Below, piece by piece: positions 1 through 11,217 of a stretch of 64,000 nucleotides of DNA. The translations under genes and the position numbers were made by a program. Source of the stretch: Alitta virens (taxonomy: Eukaryota; Annelida; Polychaeta; Phyllodocida; Nereididae). How positions within the stretch are numbered: the stretch's first letter is position 1; every line of letters starts with the position of its first letter. Below the pieces are notes generated by a model, which was not told where the DNA came from, searched no databases, and worked only from the letters and a program-made list of their open reading frames with translations. The stretch is taken from positions 9,879,526-9,943,525 of the forward strand of contig OW028581.1 in the NCBI GenBank assembly GCA_932294295.1, read 5' to 3'.

Positions 1-844
1 CATCTCAGAATTGTCAAACTCAATGATCGAACATTGCAGAATTGTCAAACTCAATTTTCATTCAAACCAAAATGGTTGGACTCAATGTTTGATTAGCTCT
101 GAATGGTCATACTAAATGTTTGACCAAATCAGAATAGTCAAACTCAATGATCGAACATTTCAGAATTGTCAAACTCAATGATCGAACATTTCAAAATTGT
201 CAAACTCAATTTTCATTCAAACCAAAATGGTTGGACTCAATGTTTGATTAATTCAGAATGGTCATATTGAATGTTTCAGAATAGTCAAACTCAATGATCG
301 AACATTTCCGAATTGTCAAACTCAATTTTCATTCAAACCAAAATGGTTGGACTCAATGTTTGATTAGCTCAGAATGGTCATACTAAATGTTTGACCAAAT
401 CAGAATAGTCAAACTCAATGATCGAACATTTCAGAATTGTCAAACTCAATGATCGAACATTTCAGAATTGTCAAACTCAATTTTCATTCAAACCAAAATG
501 GTTGGACTCAATGTTTGATTAATTCAGAATGGTCATACTGAATGTTTGACCAAATCAGAATTGTCAAACTGAATGATCGAACATTTCAGAATTGTCAAAC
601 GCAATTTTCAATCAAACCAAAATGGTTGGAATCAATGTATGATTATCTCAGAGTGGTCATACTGAATGTTTGATCAACTCAGAATAGTCAGACTCAATGA
701 TCGATCATCTCAGAATTGTCACACTCAATGATCGAACATTTCAGAATTGTCAAACTCAATTTTCATTCAAACCAAAATGGTTGGACTCAATGTTTGATTA
801 ATTCAGAATGGTCATACTGAATGTTTGATCAACTCAGAATAGTC
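1..844 (+). repeat. Block repeated at 4,511-5,354
   Basis: This stretch matches 4,511-5,354 at a constant shift of 4,510 bp. The match includes the 23-bp monomer, the ATTAGCTCTGAATGG variant, the GGAATCAATGTATG and CAGAGTGGTC variants near 630-655, and the private ATTGTCACACTC near 711. Its first 487 bp also match 1,543-2,029 at a shift of 1,542 bp (50 x 31 minus 8). A T-to-G change at about 36 is private to this copy. Confidence 0.8.
254..276 (+). repeat. 23-bp short monomer (8-bp internal deletion)
   Basis: This d-type monomer ends at GAATGTTT and lacks the GATCAACT that normally completes it, so it is 23 bp instead of 31. The same form recurs at about 1,810, 4,790, 7,750, 12,514, 23,881, 28,925, 31,458, 37,460, 40,243, 45,595, 47,975, 50,785, 53,723, 56,535, 58,788, 59,611, 59,765, 62,018 and 62,846. 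It breaks the 31-bp register by 8 and is therefore a useful phase marker of copied blocks. Confidence 0.88.
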
Positions 845-1542
845 AGACTCAATGATCGATCATCTCAGAATTGTCAAACTCAATGATCGAACATTTCAGA
901 ATTGTCAAACTCAATTTTCATTCAAACCAAAATGGTTGGACTCAATGTTTGATTAATTCAGAATGGTCATACTGAATGTTTGACCAAATCAGAATAGTCA
1001 AACTCAATGATCGAACATTTCCGAATTGTCAAACTCAATTTTCATTCAAACCAAAATGGTTGGACTGAATGTTTGATTAACTCAGATTGGTCAAACAGAA
1101 TGTCTGATCAACTCAGAATAGTCAGACTCAATGATCGATCATCTCAGAATTGTCAAACTCAATGATCGAACATTTCAGAATTGTCAAACTCAATTTTCAT
1201 TCAAACCAAAATGGTTGGACTCAATGTTTGATTAATTCAGAATGGTCATACTGAATGTTTGATCAACTCAGAATAGTCAAACTCAATGATCGAACATTTC
1301 CGAATTGTCAAACTCAATTTTCATTCAAACCAAAATGGTTGGACTCAATGTTTGATTAATTCAGAATGGTCATACTGAATGTTTGACCAAATCAGAATAG
1401 TCAAACTCAATGATCGAACATTTCAGAATTGTCAAACTCAATTTTCAATCAAACCAAAATGGTTGGACTGAATGTTTGATTAACTCAGATTGGTCAAACA
1501 GAATGTCTGATCAACTCAGAATAGTCAGACTCAATGATCGAT
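845..1542 (+). repeat. Mixed 4-mers and 5-mers between two related blocks
   Basis: This stretch holds ordinary a, b, c, d, e and f monomers with no non-satellite sequence. Two full-length f monomers lie 403 bp apart (starting about 1,083 and 1,486), which is 13 monomers. The part from about 1,250 matches the sequence leading into 4,511 at a shift of 2,968 bp. Confidence 0.75.
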
Positions 1543-2234
1543 CATCTCAGAATTGTCAAACTCAATGATCGAACATTTCAGAATTGTCAAACTCAATTTT
1601 CATTCAAACCAAAATGGTTGGACTCAATGTTTGATTAGCTCTGAATGGTCATACTAAATGTTTGACCAAATCAGAATAGTCAAACTCAATGATCGAACAT
1701 TTCAGAATTGTCAAACTCAATGATCGAACATTTCAAAATTGTCAAACTCAATTTTCATTCAAACCAAAATGGTTGGACTCAATGTTTGATTAATTCAGAA
1801 TGGTCATATTGAATGTTTCAGAATAGTCAAACTCAATGATCGAACATTTCCGAATTGTCAAAATCAATTTTCATTCAAACCAAAATGGTTGGACTCAATG
1901 TTTGATTAGCTCAGAATGGTCATACTAAATGTTTGACCAAATCAGAATAGTCAAACTCAATGATCGAACATTTCTGAATTGTCAAACTCAATGATCGAAC
2001 ATTTCAGAATTGTCAAACTCAATTTTCATTTAAACCAAAATGGTTGGACTCAATGTTTGATTAGCTCAGAATGGTCATACTAAATGTTTGACCAAATCAG
2101 AATAGTCAAACTCAATGATCGAACATTTCAGAATTGTCAAACTCAATGATCGAACATTTCAGAATTGTCAAACTCAATTTTCATTCAAACCAAAATGGTT
2201 GGACTCAATGTTTGATTAATTCAGAATGGTCATA
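1543..2234 (+). repeat. Block related to 1-487 and 4,511-4,997
   Basis: Positions 1,543-2,029 match 1-487 (shift 1,542) and 4,511-4,997 (shift 2,968), including the 23-bp monomer. They carry the private change CAAAATCAATTTTC near 1,860. From about 2,030 the order switches to a TTTTCATTTAAACC b monomer, leading into the 992-bp duplication. Confidence 0.75.
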
Positions 2235-4218
2235 TTGAATGTTTGATCAACTCAGAAGAGTCAAACTCAATGATCGAACATTTCCGAATTGTCAAACTCA
2301 ATTTTCATTTAAACCAAAATGGTTGGACTCAATGTTTGATTAGCTCAGAATGGTCATACTAAATGTTTGACCAAATCAGAATAGTCAAACTCAATGATCG
2401 AACATTTCAGAATTGTCAAACTCAATGATCGAACATTTCAGAATTGTCAAACTCAATTTTCATTCAAACCAAAATGGTTGGACTCAATGTTTGGTTAATT
2501 CAGAATGGTCATACTGAATGTTTGACAAAATCAGAATTGTCAAACTCAATGATCGAACATTTCAGAATTGTCAAACTCAATTTTCAATCAAACCAAAATG
2601 GTTGGACTCAATGTATGATTATCTCAGAATGGTCATACTGAATGTTTGATCAACTCAGAATAGTCAGACTCAATGATCGATCATCTCAGAATTGTCAAAC
2701 TCAATGATCGAACATTTCAGAATTGTCAAACTCAATTTTCATTCAAACCAAAATGGTTGGACTCAATGTTTGATTAATTCAGAATGGTCATACTGAATGT
2801 TTGACCAAATCAGAATAGTCAAACTCAATGATCGAACATTTCCGAATTGTCAAACTCAATTTTCATTCAAACCAAAATGGTTGGACTGAATGTTTGATTA
2901 ACTCAGATTGGTCAAACAGAATGTCTGATCAACTCAGAATAGTCAGACTCAATGATCGATCATCTCAGAATTGTCAAACTCAATGATCGAACATTTCAGA
3001 ATTGTCAAACTCAATTTTCATTCCAACCAAAATGGTTGGACTCAATGTTTGATTAATTCAGAATGGTCAAACAGAATGTCTGATCAACTCAGAATAGTCA
3101 GACTCAATGATCGATCATCTCAGAATTGTCAAACTCAACGATCGAACATTTCAGAATTGTCAAACTCAATTTTCATTCAAACCAAAATGGTTGGACTCAA
3201 TGTTTGATTAATTCAGAATGGTCATATTGAATGTTTGATCAACTCAGAAGAGTCAAACTCAATGATCGAACATTTCCGAATTGTCAAACTCAATTTTCAT
3301 TTAAACCAAAATGGTTGGACTCAATGTTTGATTAGCTCAGAATGGTCATACTAAATGTTTGACCAAATCAGAATAGTCAAACTCAATGATCGAACATTTC
3401 AGAATTGTCAAACTCAATGATCGAACATTTCAGAATTGTCAAACTCAATTTTCATTCAAACCAAAATGGTTGGACTCAATGTTTGGTTAATTCAGAATGG
3501 TCATACTGAATGTTTGACAAAATCAGAATTGTCAAACTCAATGATCGAACATTTCAGAATTGTCAAACTCAATTTTCAATCAAACCAAAATGGTTGGACT
3601 CAATGTATGATTATCTCAGAATGGTCATACTGAATGTTTGATCAACTCAGAATAGTCAGACTCAATGATCGATCATCTCAGAATTGTCAAACTCAATGAT
3701 CGAACATTTCAGAATTGTCAAACTCAATTTTCATTCAAACCAAAATGGTTGGACTCAATGTTTGATTAATTCAGAATGGTCATACTGAATGTTTGACCAA
3801 ATCAGAATAGTCAAACTCAATGATCGAACATTTCCGAATTGTCAAACTCAATTTTCATTCAAACCAAAATGGTTGGACTGAATGTTTGATTAACTCAGAT
3901 TGGTCAAACAGAATGTCTGATCAACTCAGAATAGTCAGACTCAATGATCGATCATCTCAGAATTGTCAAACTCAATGATCGAACATTTCAGAATTGTCAA
4001 ACTCAATTTTCATTCCAACCAAAATGGTTGGACTCAATGTTTGATTAATTCAGAATGGTCAAACAGAATGTCTGATCAACTCAGAATAGTCAGACTCAAT
4101 GATCGATCATCTCAGAATTGTCAAACTCAACGATCGAACATTTCAGAATTGTCAAACTCAATTTTCATTCAAACCAAAATGGTTGGACTCAATGTTTGAT
4201 TAATTCAGAATGGTCATA
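2235..4218 (+). repeat. 992-bp (32-mer) tandem duplication, two copies
   Basis: Positions 2,235-3,226 and 3,227-4,218 align at a shift of exactly 992 bp (32 monomers). Shared private features include ATGTTTGGTTAATTC (about 2,490 and 3,482), CAGAAGAGTC (about 2,254 and 3,246) and the perfect 19-bp dyad at 3,022 and 4,014. The match stops where the first copy reads TCATATTG and the sequence after the second reads TCATACTG. The copies look almost identical by eye, which suggests a recent event. Confidence 0.88.
3022..3040. other. 19-bp perfect dyad at a b-c monomer junction (exemplar)
   Basis: TCCAACCAAAATGGTTGGA has two perfectly complementary 8-bp arms around an AAA centre. It spans the end of a b monomer and the start of a c monomer. 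The usual b-c junction reads TCAAACCAAAATGGTTGGA, which keeps seven of the eight arm pairs, so almost every 4-mer and 5-mer carries a slightly imperfect version. The perfect form recurs about once per kilobase block, for example at about 4,014, 16,790, 28,155, 47,081 and 52,829. Confidence 0.85.
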
Positions 4219-5379
4219 CTGAATGTTTGATCAACTCAGAATAGTCAAACTCAATGATCGAACATTTCCGAATTGTCAAACTCAATTTTCATTCAAACCA
4301 AAATGGTTGGACTCAATGTTTGATTAATTCAGAATGGTCATACTGAATGTTTGACCAAATCAGAATAGTCAAACTCAATGATCGAACATTTCAGAATTGT
4401 CAAACTCAATTTTCAATCAAACCAAAATGGTTGGACTGAATGTTTGATTAACTCAGATTGGTCAAACAGAATGTCTGATCAACTCAGAATAGTCAGACTC
4501 AATGATCGATCATCTCAGAATTGTCAAACTCAATGATCGAACATTTCAGAATTGTCAAACTCAATTTTCATTCAAACCAAAATGGTTGGACTCAATGTTT
4601 GATTAGCTCTGAATGGTCATACTAAATGTTTGACCAAATCAGAATAGTCAAACTCAATGATCGAACATTTCAGAATTGTCAAACTCAATGATCGAACATT
4701 TCAAAATTGTCAAACTCAATTTTCATTCAAACCAAAATGGTTGGACTCAATGTTTGATTAATTCAGAATGGTCATATTGAATGTTTCAGAATAGTCAAAC
4801 TCAATGATCGAACATTTCCGAATTGTCAAACTCAATTTTCATTCAAACCAAAATGGTTGGACTCAATGTTTGATTAGCTCAGAATGGTCATACTAAATGT
4901 TTGACCAAATCAGAATAGTCAAACTCAATGATCGAACATTTCAGAATTGTCAAACTCAATGATCGAACATTTCAGAATTGTCAAACTCAATTTTCATTCA
5001 AACCAAAATGGTTGGACTCAATGTTTGATTAATTCAGAATGGTCATACTGAATGTTTGACCAAATCAGAATTGTCAAACTGAATGATCGAACATTTCAGA
5101 ATTGTCAAACGCAATTTTCAATCAAACCAAAATGGTTGGAATCAATGTATGATTATCTCAGAGTGGTCATACTGAATGTTTGATCAACTCAGAATAGTCA
5201 GACTCAATGATCGATCATCTCAGAATTGTCACACTCAATGATCGAACATTTCAGAATTGTCAAACTCAATTTTCATTCAAACCAAAATGGTTGGACTCAA
5301 TGTTTGATTAATTCAGAATGGTCATACTGAATGTTTGATCAACTCAGAATAGTCAAACTCAATGATCGAACATTTCAGA
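4219..5379 (+). repeat. Second copy of the left-end block
   Basis: Positions 4,511-5,354 repeat 1-844; the preceding 290 bp match the sequence before 1,543. Identity with 1-844 ends near 5,355, where this copy reads AGTCAAACTCAATGATCGAAC and the other reads AGTCAGACTC and then an e monomer. The rest is ordinary a, b, c and d monomers. Confidence 0.78.
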
Positions 5380-5592
5380 ATTGTCAAACTCAATGATCGA
5401 ACATTTCAGAATTGTCAAACTCCATTTTCATTCAAACCAAAATGGTTGGACTCAATGTTTGATTAATTCAGAATGGTCATACTGAATGTTTGACCAAATC
5501 AGAATAGTCAAACTCAATGATCGAACATTTCAGAATTGTCAAACTCAATTTTCAATCAAACCAAAATGGTTGGACTGAATGTTTGATTAACT

Positions 5593-5622
5593 CAGATTGG
5601 TCAACAGAATGTCTGATCAACT
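5593..5622 (+). repeat. 30-bp f monomer (1-bp deletion)
   Basis: The f monomer normally reads CAGATTGGTCAAACAGAATG at its start. Here one A is missing (GGTCAACAG), making the monomer 30 bp. The short form recurs about 350 bp upstream of D-type landmarks' partner blocks, at about 8,811, 10,205, 14,010, 15,405, 20,890, 21,726, 25,375, 26,767, 32,395, 33,790, 38,400, 41,180, 42,450, 43,720, 48,632, 51,723, 54,380, 57,192, 60,422 and 63,629. It accounts for block spacings such as 1,394 (45 x 31 minus 1) and 1,270 (41 x 31 minus 1). Confidence 0.85.
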
Positions 5623-5777
5623 CAGAATAGTCAAACTCAATGATCGATCATCTCAGAATTGTCAAACTCAATGATCGAACATTTCAGAATTGTCAAACTC
5701 AATTTTCATTCAAACCAAAATGGTTGGACTCAATGTTTGATTAATTCAGAATGGTCATATGGAATGTTTCATCAACT
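5623..5777 (+). repeat. Exemplar 155-bp 5-mer (e-a-b-c-d)
   Basis: Five exact 31-bp monomers can be laid out here: e (5,623-5,653, with the 12-bp palindrome), a (5,654-5,684), b (5,685-5,715, with TTTTCATTCAAAC), c (5,716-5,746, starting CAAAATGGTTGG) and d (5,747-5,777, here with the TATGGAATGTTTCATC variant). This 5-mer recurs throughout the window. It differs from the 124-bp 4-mer by one extra a-type monomer before b. The two unit lengths account for the block sizes seen at larger scale. Confidence 0.9.
5640..5651. other. 12-bp perfect palindrome of the e monomer (exemplar)
   Basis: ATGATCGATCAT equals its own reverse complement and contains ATCGAT at its centre. It recurs wherever an e monomer occurs, generally at the start of 5-mers. 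The common a monomer has ATGATCGAACAT at the same place, so the palindrome depends on the 3' half-site. A few e copies have lost it: GATTGATC at about 20,938 and 21,774, and GATCAATC at about 26,261, 33,280, 42,065 and 43,210. A role as a protein-binding or cruciform-prone site is only inference. Confidence 0.85.
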
Positions 5778-5901
5778 CAGAATAGTCAAACTCAATGATC
5801 GAACATTTCAGAATTGTCAAACTCAATTTTCATTCAAACCAAAATGGTTGGACTCAATGTTTGATTAGCTCAGAATGGTCATACTAAATGTTTGACCAAA
5901 T
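5778..5901 (+). repeat. Exemplar 124-bp 4-mer (a'-b-c-d)
   Basis: Four monomers follow the 5-mer directly: an a' monomer starting CAGAATAGTC (5,778-5,808), b (5,809-5,839), c ending GATTAGCT (5,840-5,870) and d ending GACCAAAT (5,871-5,901). The 4-mer is the smallest higher-order unit. Some deletions seen elsewhere, at about 42,355 and 43,110, remove exactly this length. Variant 4-mers use a b' monomer with TTTTCAATC; these are usually followed by an e monomer that opens the next 5-mer. Confidence 0.88.
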
Positions 5902-7836
5902 CAGAATAGTCAAACTCAATGATCGAACATTTCAGAATTGTCAAACTCAATGATCGAACATTTCAGAATTGTCAAACTCAATTTTCATTCAAACCAAAAT
6001 GGTTGGACTCAATGTTTGATTAATTCAGAATGGTCATACTGAATGTTTGACAAAATCAGAATTGTCAAACTCAATGATCGAACATTTCAGAATTGTCAAA
6101 CTCAATTTTCAATCAAACCAAAATGGTTGGACTCAATGTATGATTATCTCAGAATGGTCATACTGAATGTTTGATCAACTCAGAATAGTCAGACTCAATG
6201 ATCGATCATCTCAGAATTGTCAAACTCAATGATCGAACATTTCAGAATTGTCAAACTCAATTTTCATTCAAACCAAAATGGTTGGACTCAATGTTTGATT
6301 AATTCAGAATGGTCATACTGAATGTTTGACCAAATCAGAATAGTCAAACTCAATGATCGAACATTTCCGAATTGTCAAACTCAATTTTCATTCAAACCAA
6401 AATGGTTGGACTGAATGTTTGATTAACTCAGATTGGTCAAACAGAATGTCTGATCAACTCAGAATAGTCAGACTCAATGATCGATCATCTCAGAATTGTC
6501 AAACTCAATGATCGAACATTTCAGAATTGTCAAACGCAATTTTCATTCAAACCAAAATGGTTGGACTGAATGTTTGATTAACTCAGATTGGTCAAACAGA
6601 ATGTCTGATCAACTCAGAATAGTCAGACTCAATGATCGATCATCTCAGAATTGTCAAACTCAATGATCGAACATTTCAGAATTGTCAAACTCAATTTTCA
6701 TTCCAACCAAAATGGTTGGACTCAATGTTTGATTAATTCAGAATGGTCAAACAGAATGTCTGATCAACTCAGAATAGTCAGACTCAATGATCGATCATCT
6801 CAGAATTGTCAAACTCAATGATCGAACATTTCAGAATTGTCAAACTCAATTTTCATTCAAACCAAAATGGTTGGACTCAATGTTTGATTAATTCAGAATG
6901 GTCATATTGAATGTTTGATCAACTCAGAAGAGTCAAACTCAATGATCGAACATTTCCGAATTGTCAAATTCAATTTTCATTTAAACCAAAATGGTTGGAC
7001 TCAATGTTTGATTAGCTCAGAATGGTCATACTAAATGTTTGACCAAATCAGAATAGTCAAACTCAATGATCGAACATTTCAGAATTGTCAAACTCAATGA
7101 TCGAACATTTCAGAATTGTCAAACTCAATTTTCATTCAAACCAAAATGGTTGGACTCAATGTTTGATTAATTCCGAATGGTCATCCTGAATGTTTGACCA
7201 AATCAGAATAGTCAAACTGAATGATCGAACATTTCAGAATTGTCAAACGCAATTTTCAATCAAACCAAAATGGTTGGACTGAATGTTTGATTAACTCAGA
7301 TTGGTCAAACAGAATGTCTGATCAACTCAGAATAGTCAGACTCAATGATCGATCATCTCAGAATTGTCAAACTCAATGATCGAACATTTCAGAATTGTCA
7401 AACTCAATTTTCATTCAAACCAAAATGGTTGGACTCAATGTTTGATTAATTCAGAATGGTCATACGGAATGTTTCATCAACTCAGAATAGTCAAACTCAA
7501 TGATCGAACATTTCAGAATTGTCAAACTCAATTTTCATTCAAACCAAAATGGTTGGACTCAATGTTTGATTAGCTCTGAATGGTCATACTAAATGTTTGA
7601 CCAAATCAGAATAGTCAAACTCAATGATCGAACATTTCAGAATTGTCAAACTCAATGATCGAACATTTCAAAATTGTCAAACTCAATTTTCATTCAAACC
7701 AAAATGGTTGGACTCAATGTTTGATTAATTCAGAAAGGTCATATTGAATGTTTCAGAATAGTCAAACTCAATGATCGAACATTTCCGAATTGTCAAACTC
7801 AATTTTCATTCAAACCAAAATGGTTGGACTCAATGT

Positions 7837-8429
7837 TTGATTAATTCAGAATGGTCATATTGAATGTTTGATCAACTCAGAAGAGTCAAACTCAATGATC
7901 GAACATTTCCGAATTGTCAAACTCAATTTTCATTCAAACCAAAATGGTTGGACTCAATGTTTGATTAGCTCAGAATGGTCATACTAAATGTTTGACCAAA
8001 TCAGAATAGTCAAACTCAATGATCGAACATTTCAGAATTGTCAAACTCAATGATCGAACATTTCAGAATTGTCAAACTCAATTTTCATTCAAACCAAAAT
8101 GGTTGGACTCAATGTTTGATTAATTCCGAATGGTCATACTGAATGTTTGACCAAATCAGAATAGTCAAACTGAATGATCGAACATTTCAGAATTGTCAAA
8201 CGCAATTTTCAATCAAACCAAAATGGTTGGACTCAATGTATGATTATCTGATAATGGTCATACTGGATGTTTGATCAACTCAGAATAGTCAGACTCAATG
8301 ATCGATCATCTCAGAATTGTCAAACTCAATGATCGAACATTTCAGAATTGTCAAACTCAATTTTCATTCAAACCAAAATGGTTGGACTCAATGTTTGATT
8401 AATTCAGAATGGTCATACTGAATGTTTGA
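7837..8429 (+). repeat. Linking block with a GATAATGG variant
   Basis: This stretch carries ATTCCGAATGG near 8,124, CAAACGCAATTTTC near 8,199 and the rare TATCTGATAATGG at 8,244. The same series occurs 6,594 bp downstream (TGATTATCTGATAATGG at 14,835). It leads without a break into the 1,394-bp tandem pair. Confidence 0.72.
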
Positions 8430-11217
8430 TCAACTCAGAATAGTCAAACTCAATGATCGAACATTTCCGAATTGTCAAACTCAATTTTCATTCAAACCAA
8501 AATGGTTGGACTCAATGTTTGATTAGCTCAGCATGGTCATACTAAATGTTTGACCAAATCAGAATAGTCAAACTCAATGATCGAACATTTCAGAATTGTC
8601 AAACTCAATGATCGAACATTTCAGAATTGTCAAACTCCATTTTCATTCAAACCAAAATGGTTGGACTCAATGTTTGATTAATTCAGAATGGTCATACTGA
8701 ATGTTTGACCAAATCAGAATAGTCAAACTCAATGATCGAACATTTCAGAATTGTCAAACTCAATTTTCAATCAAACCAAAATGGTTGGACTGAATGTTTG
8801 ATTAACTCAGATTGGTCAACAGAATGTCTGATCAACTCAGAATAGTCAGACTCAATGATCGATCATCTCAGAAATGTCAAACTCAATGATCGAACATTTC
8901 AGAATTGTCAAACTCAATTTTCATTCAAACCAAAATGGTTGGACTCAATGTTTGATTAATTCAGAATGGTCATATGGAATGTTTCATCAACTCAGAATAG
9001 TCAAACTCAATGATCGAACATTTCAGAATTGTCAAACTCAATTTTCATTCAAACCAAAATGGTTGGACTCAATGTTTGATTAGCTCAGAATGGTCATACT
9101 AAATGTTTGACCAAATCAGAATAGTCAAACTCAATGATCGAACATTTCAGAATTGTCAAACTCAATGATCGAACATTTCAGAATTGTCAAACTCAATTTT
9201 CATTCAAACCAAAATGGTTGGACTCAATGTTTGATTAATTCAGAATGGTCATATTGAATGTTTGCTCAACTCAGAAGAGTCAAACTCAATGATCGAACAT
9301 TTCCGAATTGTCAAACTCAATTTTCATTTAATCCAAAATGGTTGGACTCAATGTTTGATTAGCTCAGAATGGTCATACTAAATGTTTGACCAAATCAGAA
9401 TAGTCAAACTCAATGATCGAACATTTCAGAATTGTCAAACTCAATGATCGAACATTTCAGAATTGTCAAACTCAATTTTCATTCAAACCAAAATGGTTGG
9501 ACTCAATGTTTGATTAATTCAGAATGGTCATACTGAATGTTTGACAAAATCAGAATTGTCAAACTCAATGATCGAACATTTCCGAATTGTCAAACTCAAT
9601 TTTCAATCAAACCAAAATGGTTGGACTCAATGTATGATTATCTCAGAATGGTCATACTGAATGTTTGATCAACTCAGAATAGTCAGACTCAATGAACGAT
9701 CATCTCAGAATTGTCAAACTCAATGATAGAACATTTCAGAATTGTCAAACTCAATTTTCATTCAAACCAAAATGGTTGGACTCAATGTTTGATTAATTCA
9801 GAATGGTCATACTGAATGTTTGATCAACTCAGAATAGTCAAACTCAATGATCGAACATTTCCGAATTGTCAAACTCAATTTTCATTCAAACCAAAATGGT
9901 TGGACTCAATGTTTGATTAGCTCAGCATGGTCATACTAAATGTTTGACCAAATCAGAATAGTCAAACTCAATGATCGAACATTTCAGAATTGTCAAACTC
10001 AATGATCGAACATTTCAGAATTGTCAAACTCCATTTTCATTCAAACCAAAATGGTTGGACTCAATGTTTGATTAATTCAGAATGGTCATACTGAATGTTT
10101 GACCAAATCAGAATAGTCAAACTCAATGATCGAACATTTCAGAATTGTCAAACTCAATTTTCAATCAAACCAAAATGGTTGGACTGAATGTTTGATTAAC
10201 TCAGATTGGTCAACAGAATGTCTGATCAACTCAGAATAGTCAGACTCAATGATCGATCATCTCAGAAATGTCAAACTCAATGATCGAACATTTCAGAATT
10301 GTCAAACTCAATTTTCATTCAAACCAAAATGGTTGGACTCAATGTTTGATTAATTCAGAATGGTCATATGGAATGTTTCATCAACTCAGAATAGTCAAAC
10401 TCAATGATCGAACATTTCAGAATTGTCAAACTCAATTTTCATTCAAACCAAAATGGTTGGACTCAATGTTTGATTAGCTCAGAATGGTCATACTAAATGT
10501 TTGACCAAATCAGAATAGTCAAACTCAATGATCGAACATTTCAGAATTGTCAAACTCAATGATCGAACATTTCAGAATTGTCAAACTCAATTTTCATTCA
10601 AACCAAAATGGTTGGACTCAATGTTTGATTAATTCAGAATGGTCATATTGAATGTTTGCTCAACTCAGAAGAGTCAAACTCAATGATCGAACATTTCCGA
10701 ATTGTCAAACTCAATTTTCATTTAATCCAAAATGGTTGGACTCAATGTTTGATTAGCTCAGAATGGTCATACTAAATGTTTGACCAAATCAGAATAGTCA
10801 AACTCAATGATCGAACATTTCAGAATTGTCAAACTCAATGATCGAACATTTCAGAATTGTCAAACTCAATTTTCATTCAAACCAAAATGGTTGGACTCAA
10901 TGTTTGATTAATTCAGAATGGTCATACTGAATGTTTGACAAAATCAGAATTGTCAAACTCAATGATCGAACATTTCCGAATTGTCAAACTCAATTTTCAA
11001 TCAAACCAAAATGGTTGGACTCAATGTATGATTATCTCAGAATGGTCATACTGAATGTTTGATCAACTCAGAATAGTCAGACTCAATGAACGATCATCTC
11101 AGAATTGTCAAACTCAATGATAGAACATTTCAGAATTGTCAAACTCAATTTTCATTCAAACCAAAATGGTTGGACTCAATGTTTGATTAATTCAGAATGG
11201 TCATACTGAATGTTTGA
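8430..11217 (+). repeat. 1,394-bp (45-mer) tandem duplication, two copies
   Basis: Positions 8,430-9,823 and 9,824-11,217 align at a shift of 1,394 bp (45 x 31 minus 1 for the 30-bp f monomer). Both carry GCTCAGCATGG, CTCCATTTTC, CAGAAATGTC (about 8,871 and 10,265), TTTGCTCAACTC, CATTTAATCC, AATGAACGATC (9,691 and 11,085) and AATGATAGAAC. The match ends where one reads TTTGATCAACTC and the other TTTGACCAAATC. CAGAAATGTC also occurs near 15,465, tying that copy to this pair. Confidence 0.88.

Larger units (their letters stand above)
5380..7836 (+). repeat. 2.45-kb block repeated 16,131 bp downstream
   Basis: This block aligns with about 21,511-23,967 at a constant shift of 16,131 bp. Anchors are CTCCATTTTC at 5,420, the TCATATGGAATG d variant near 5,756, the TCATCCTGAATG variant near 7,181 and TCATACGGAATG near 7,462. 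The copies part near 7,837, where this one reads TTTGATTAATTC and the other TTTGAATAGCTC. The long separation with unchanged register shows that blocks have been copied over more than 16 kb, or that intervening blocks were added later. Confidence 0.78.

Noticed and set aside
5640..5660. CENP-B box
   Set aside because: The reverse strand has TTCGATCATTGAG, which matches only the first TTCG of the known core pattern and lacks the CGGG half.
5659..5868. Recurrent open frames of about 65-78 codons (for example at 2,444, 2,971, 5,659, 25,439 and 63,692)
   Set aside because: They are readings through the satellite. A 31-bp monomer cycles through three frames, giving a 93-bp, 31-residue pseudo-repeat that runs until a TAG or TGA in a particular c or d monomer. 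Most start on TTG, not ATG; the ATG starts I checked, at 8,874, 10,268 and 15,468, come from one shared T-to-A change. There is no codon bias, domain or flanking gene signal.
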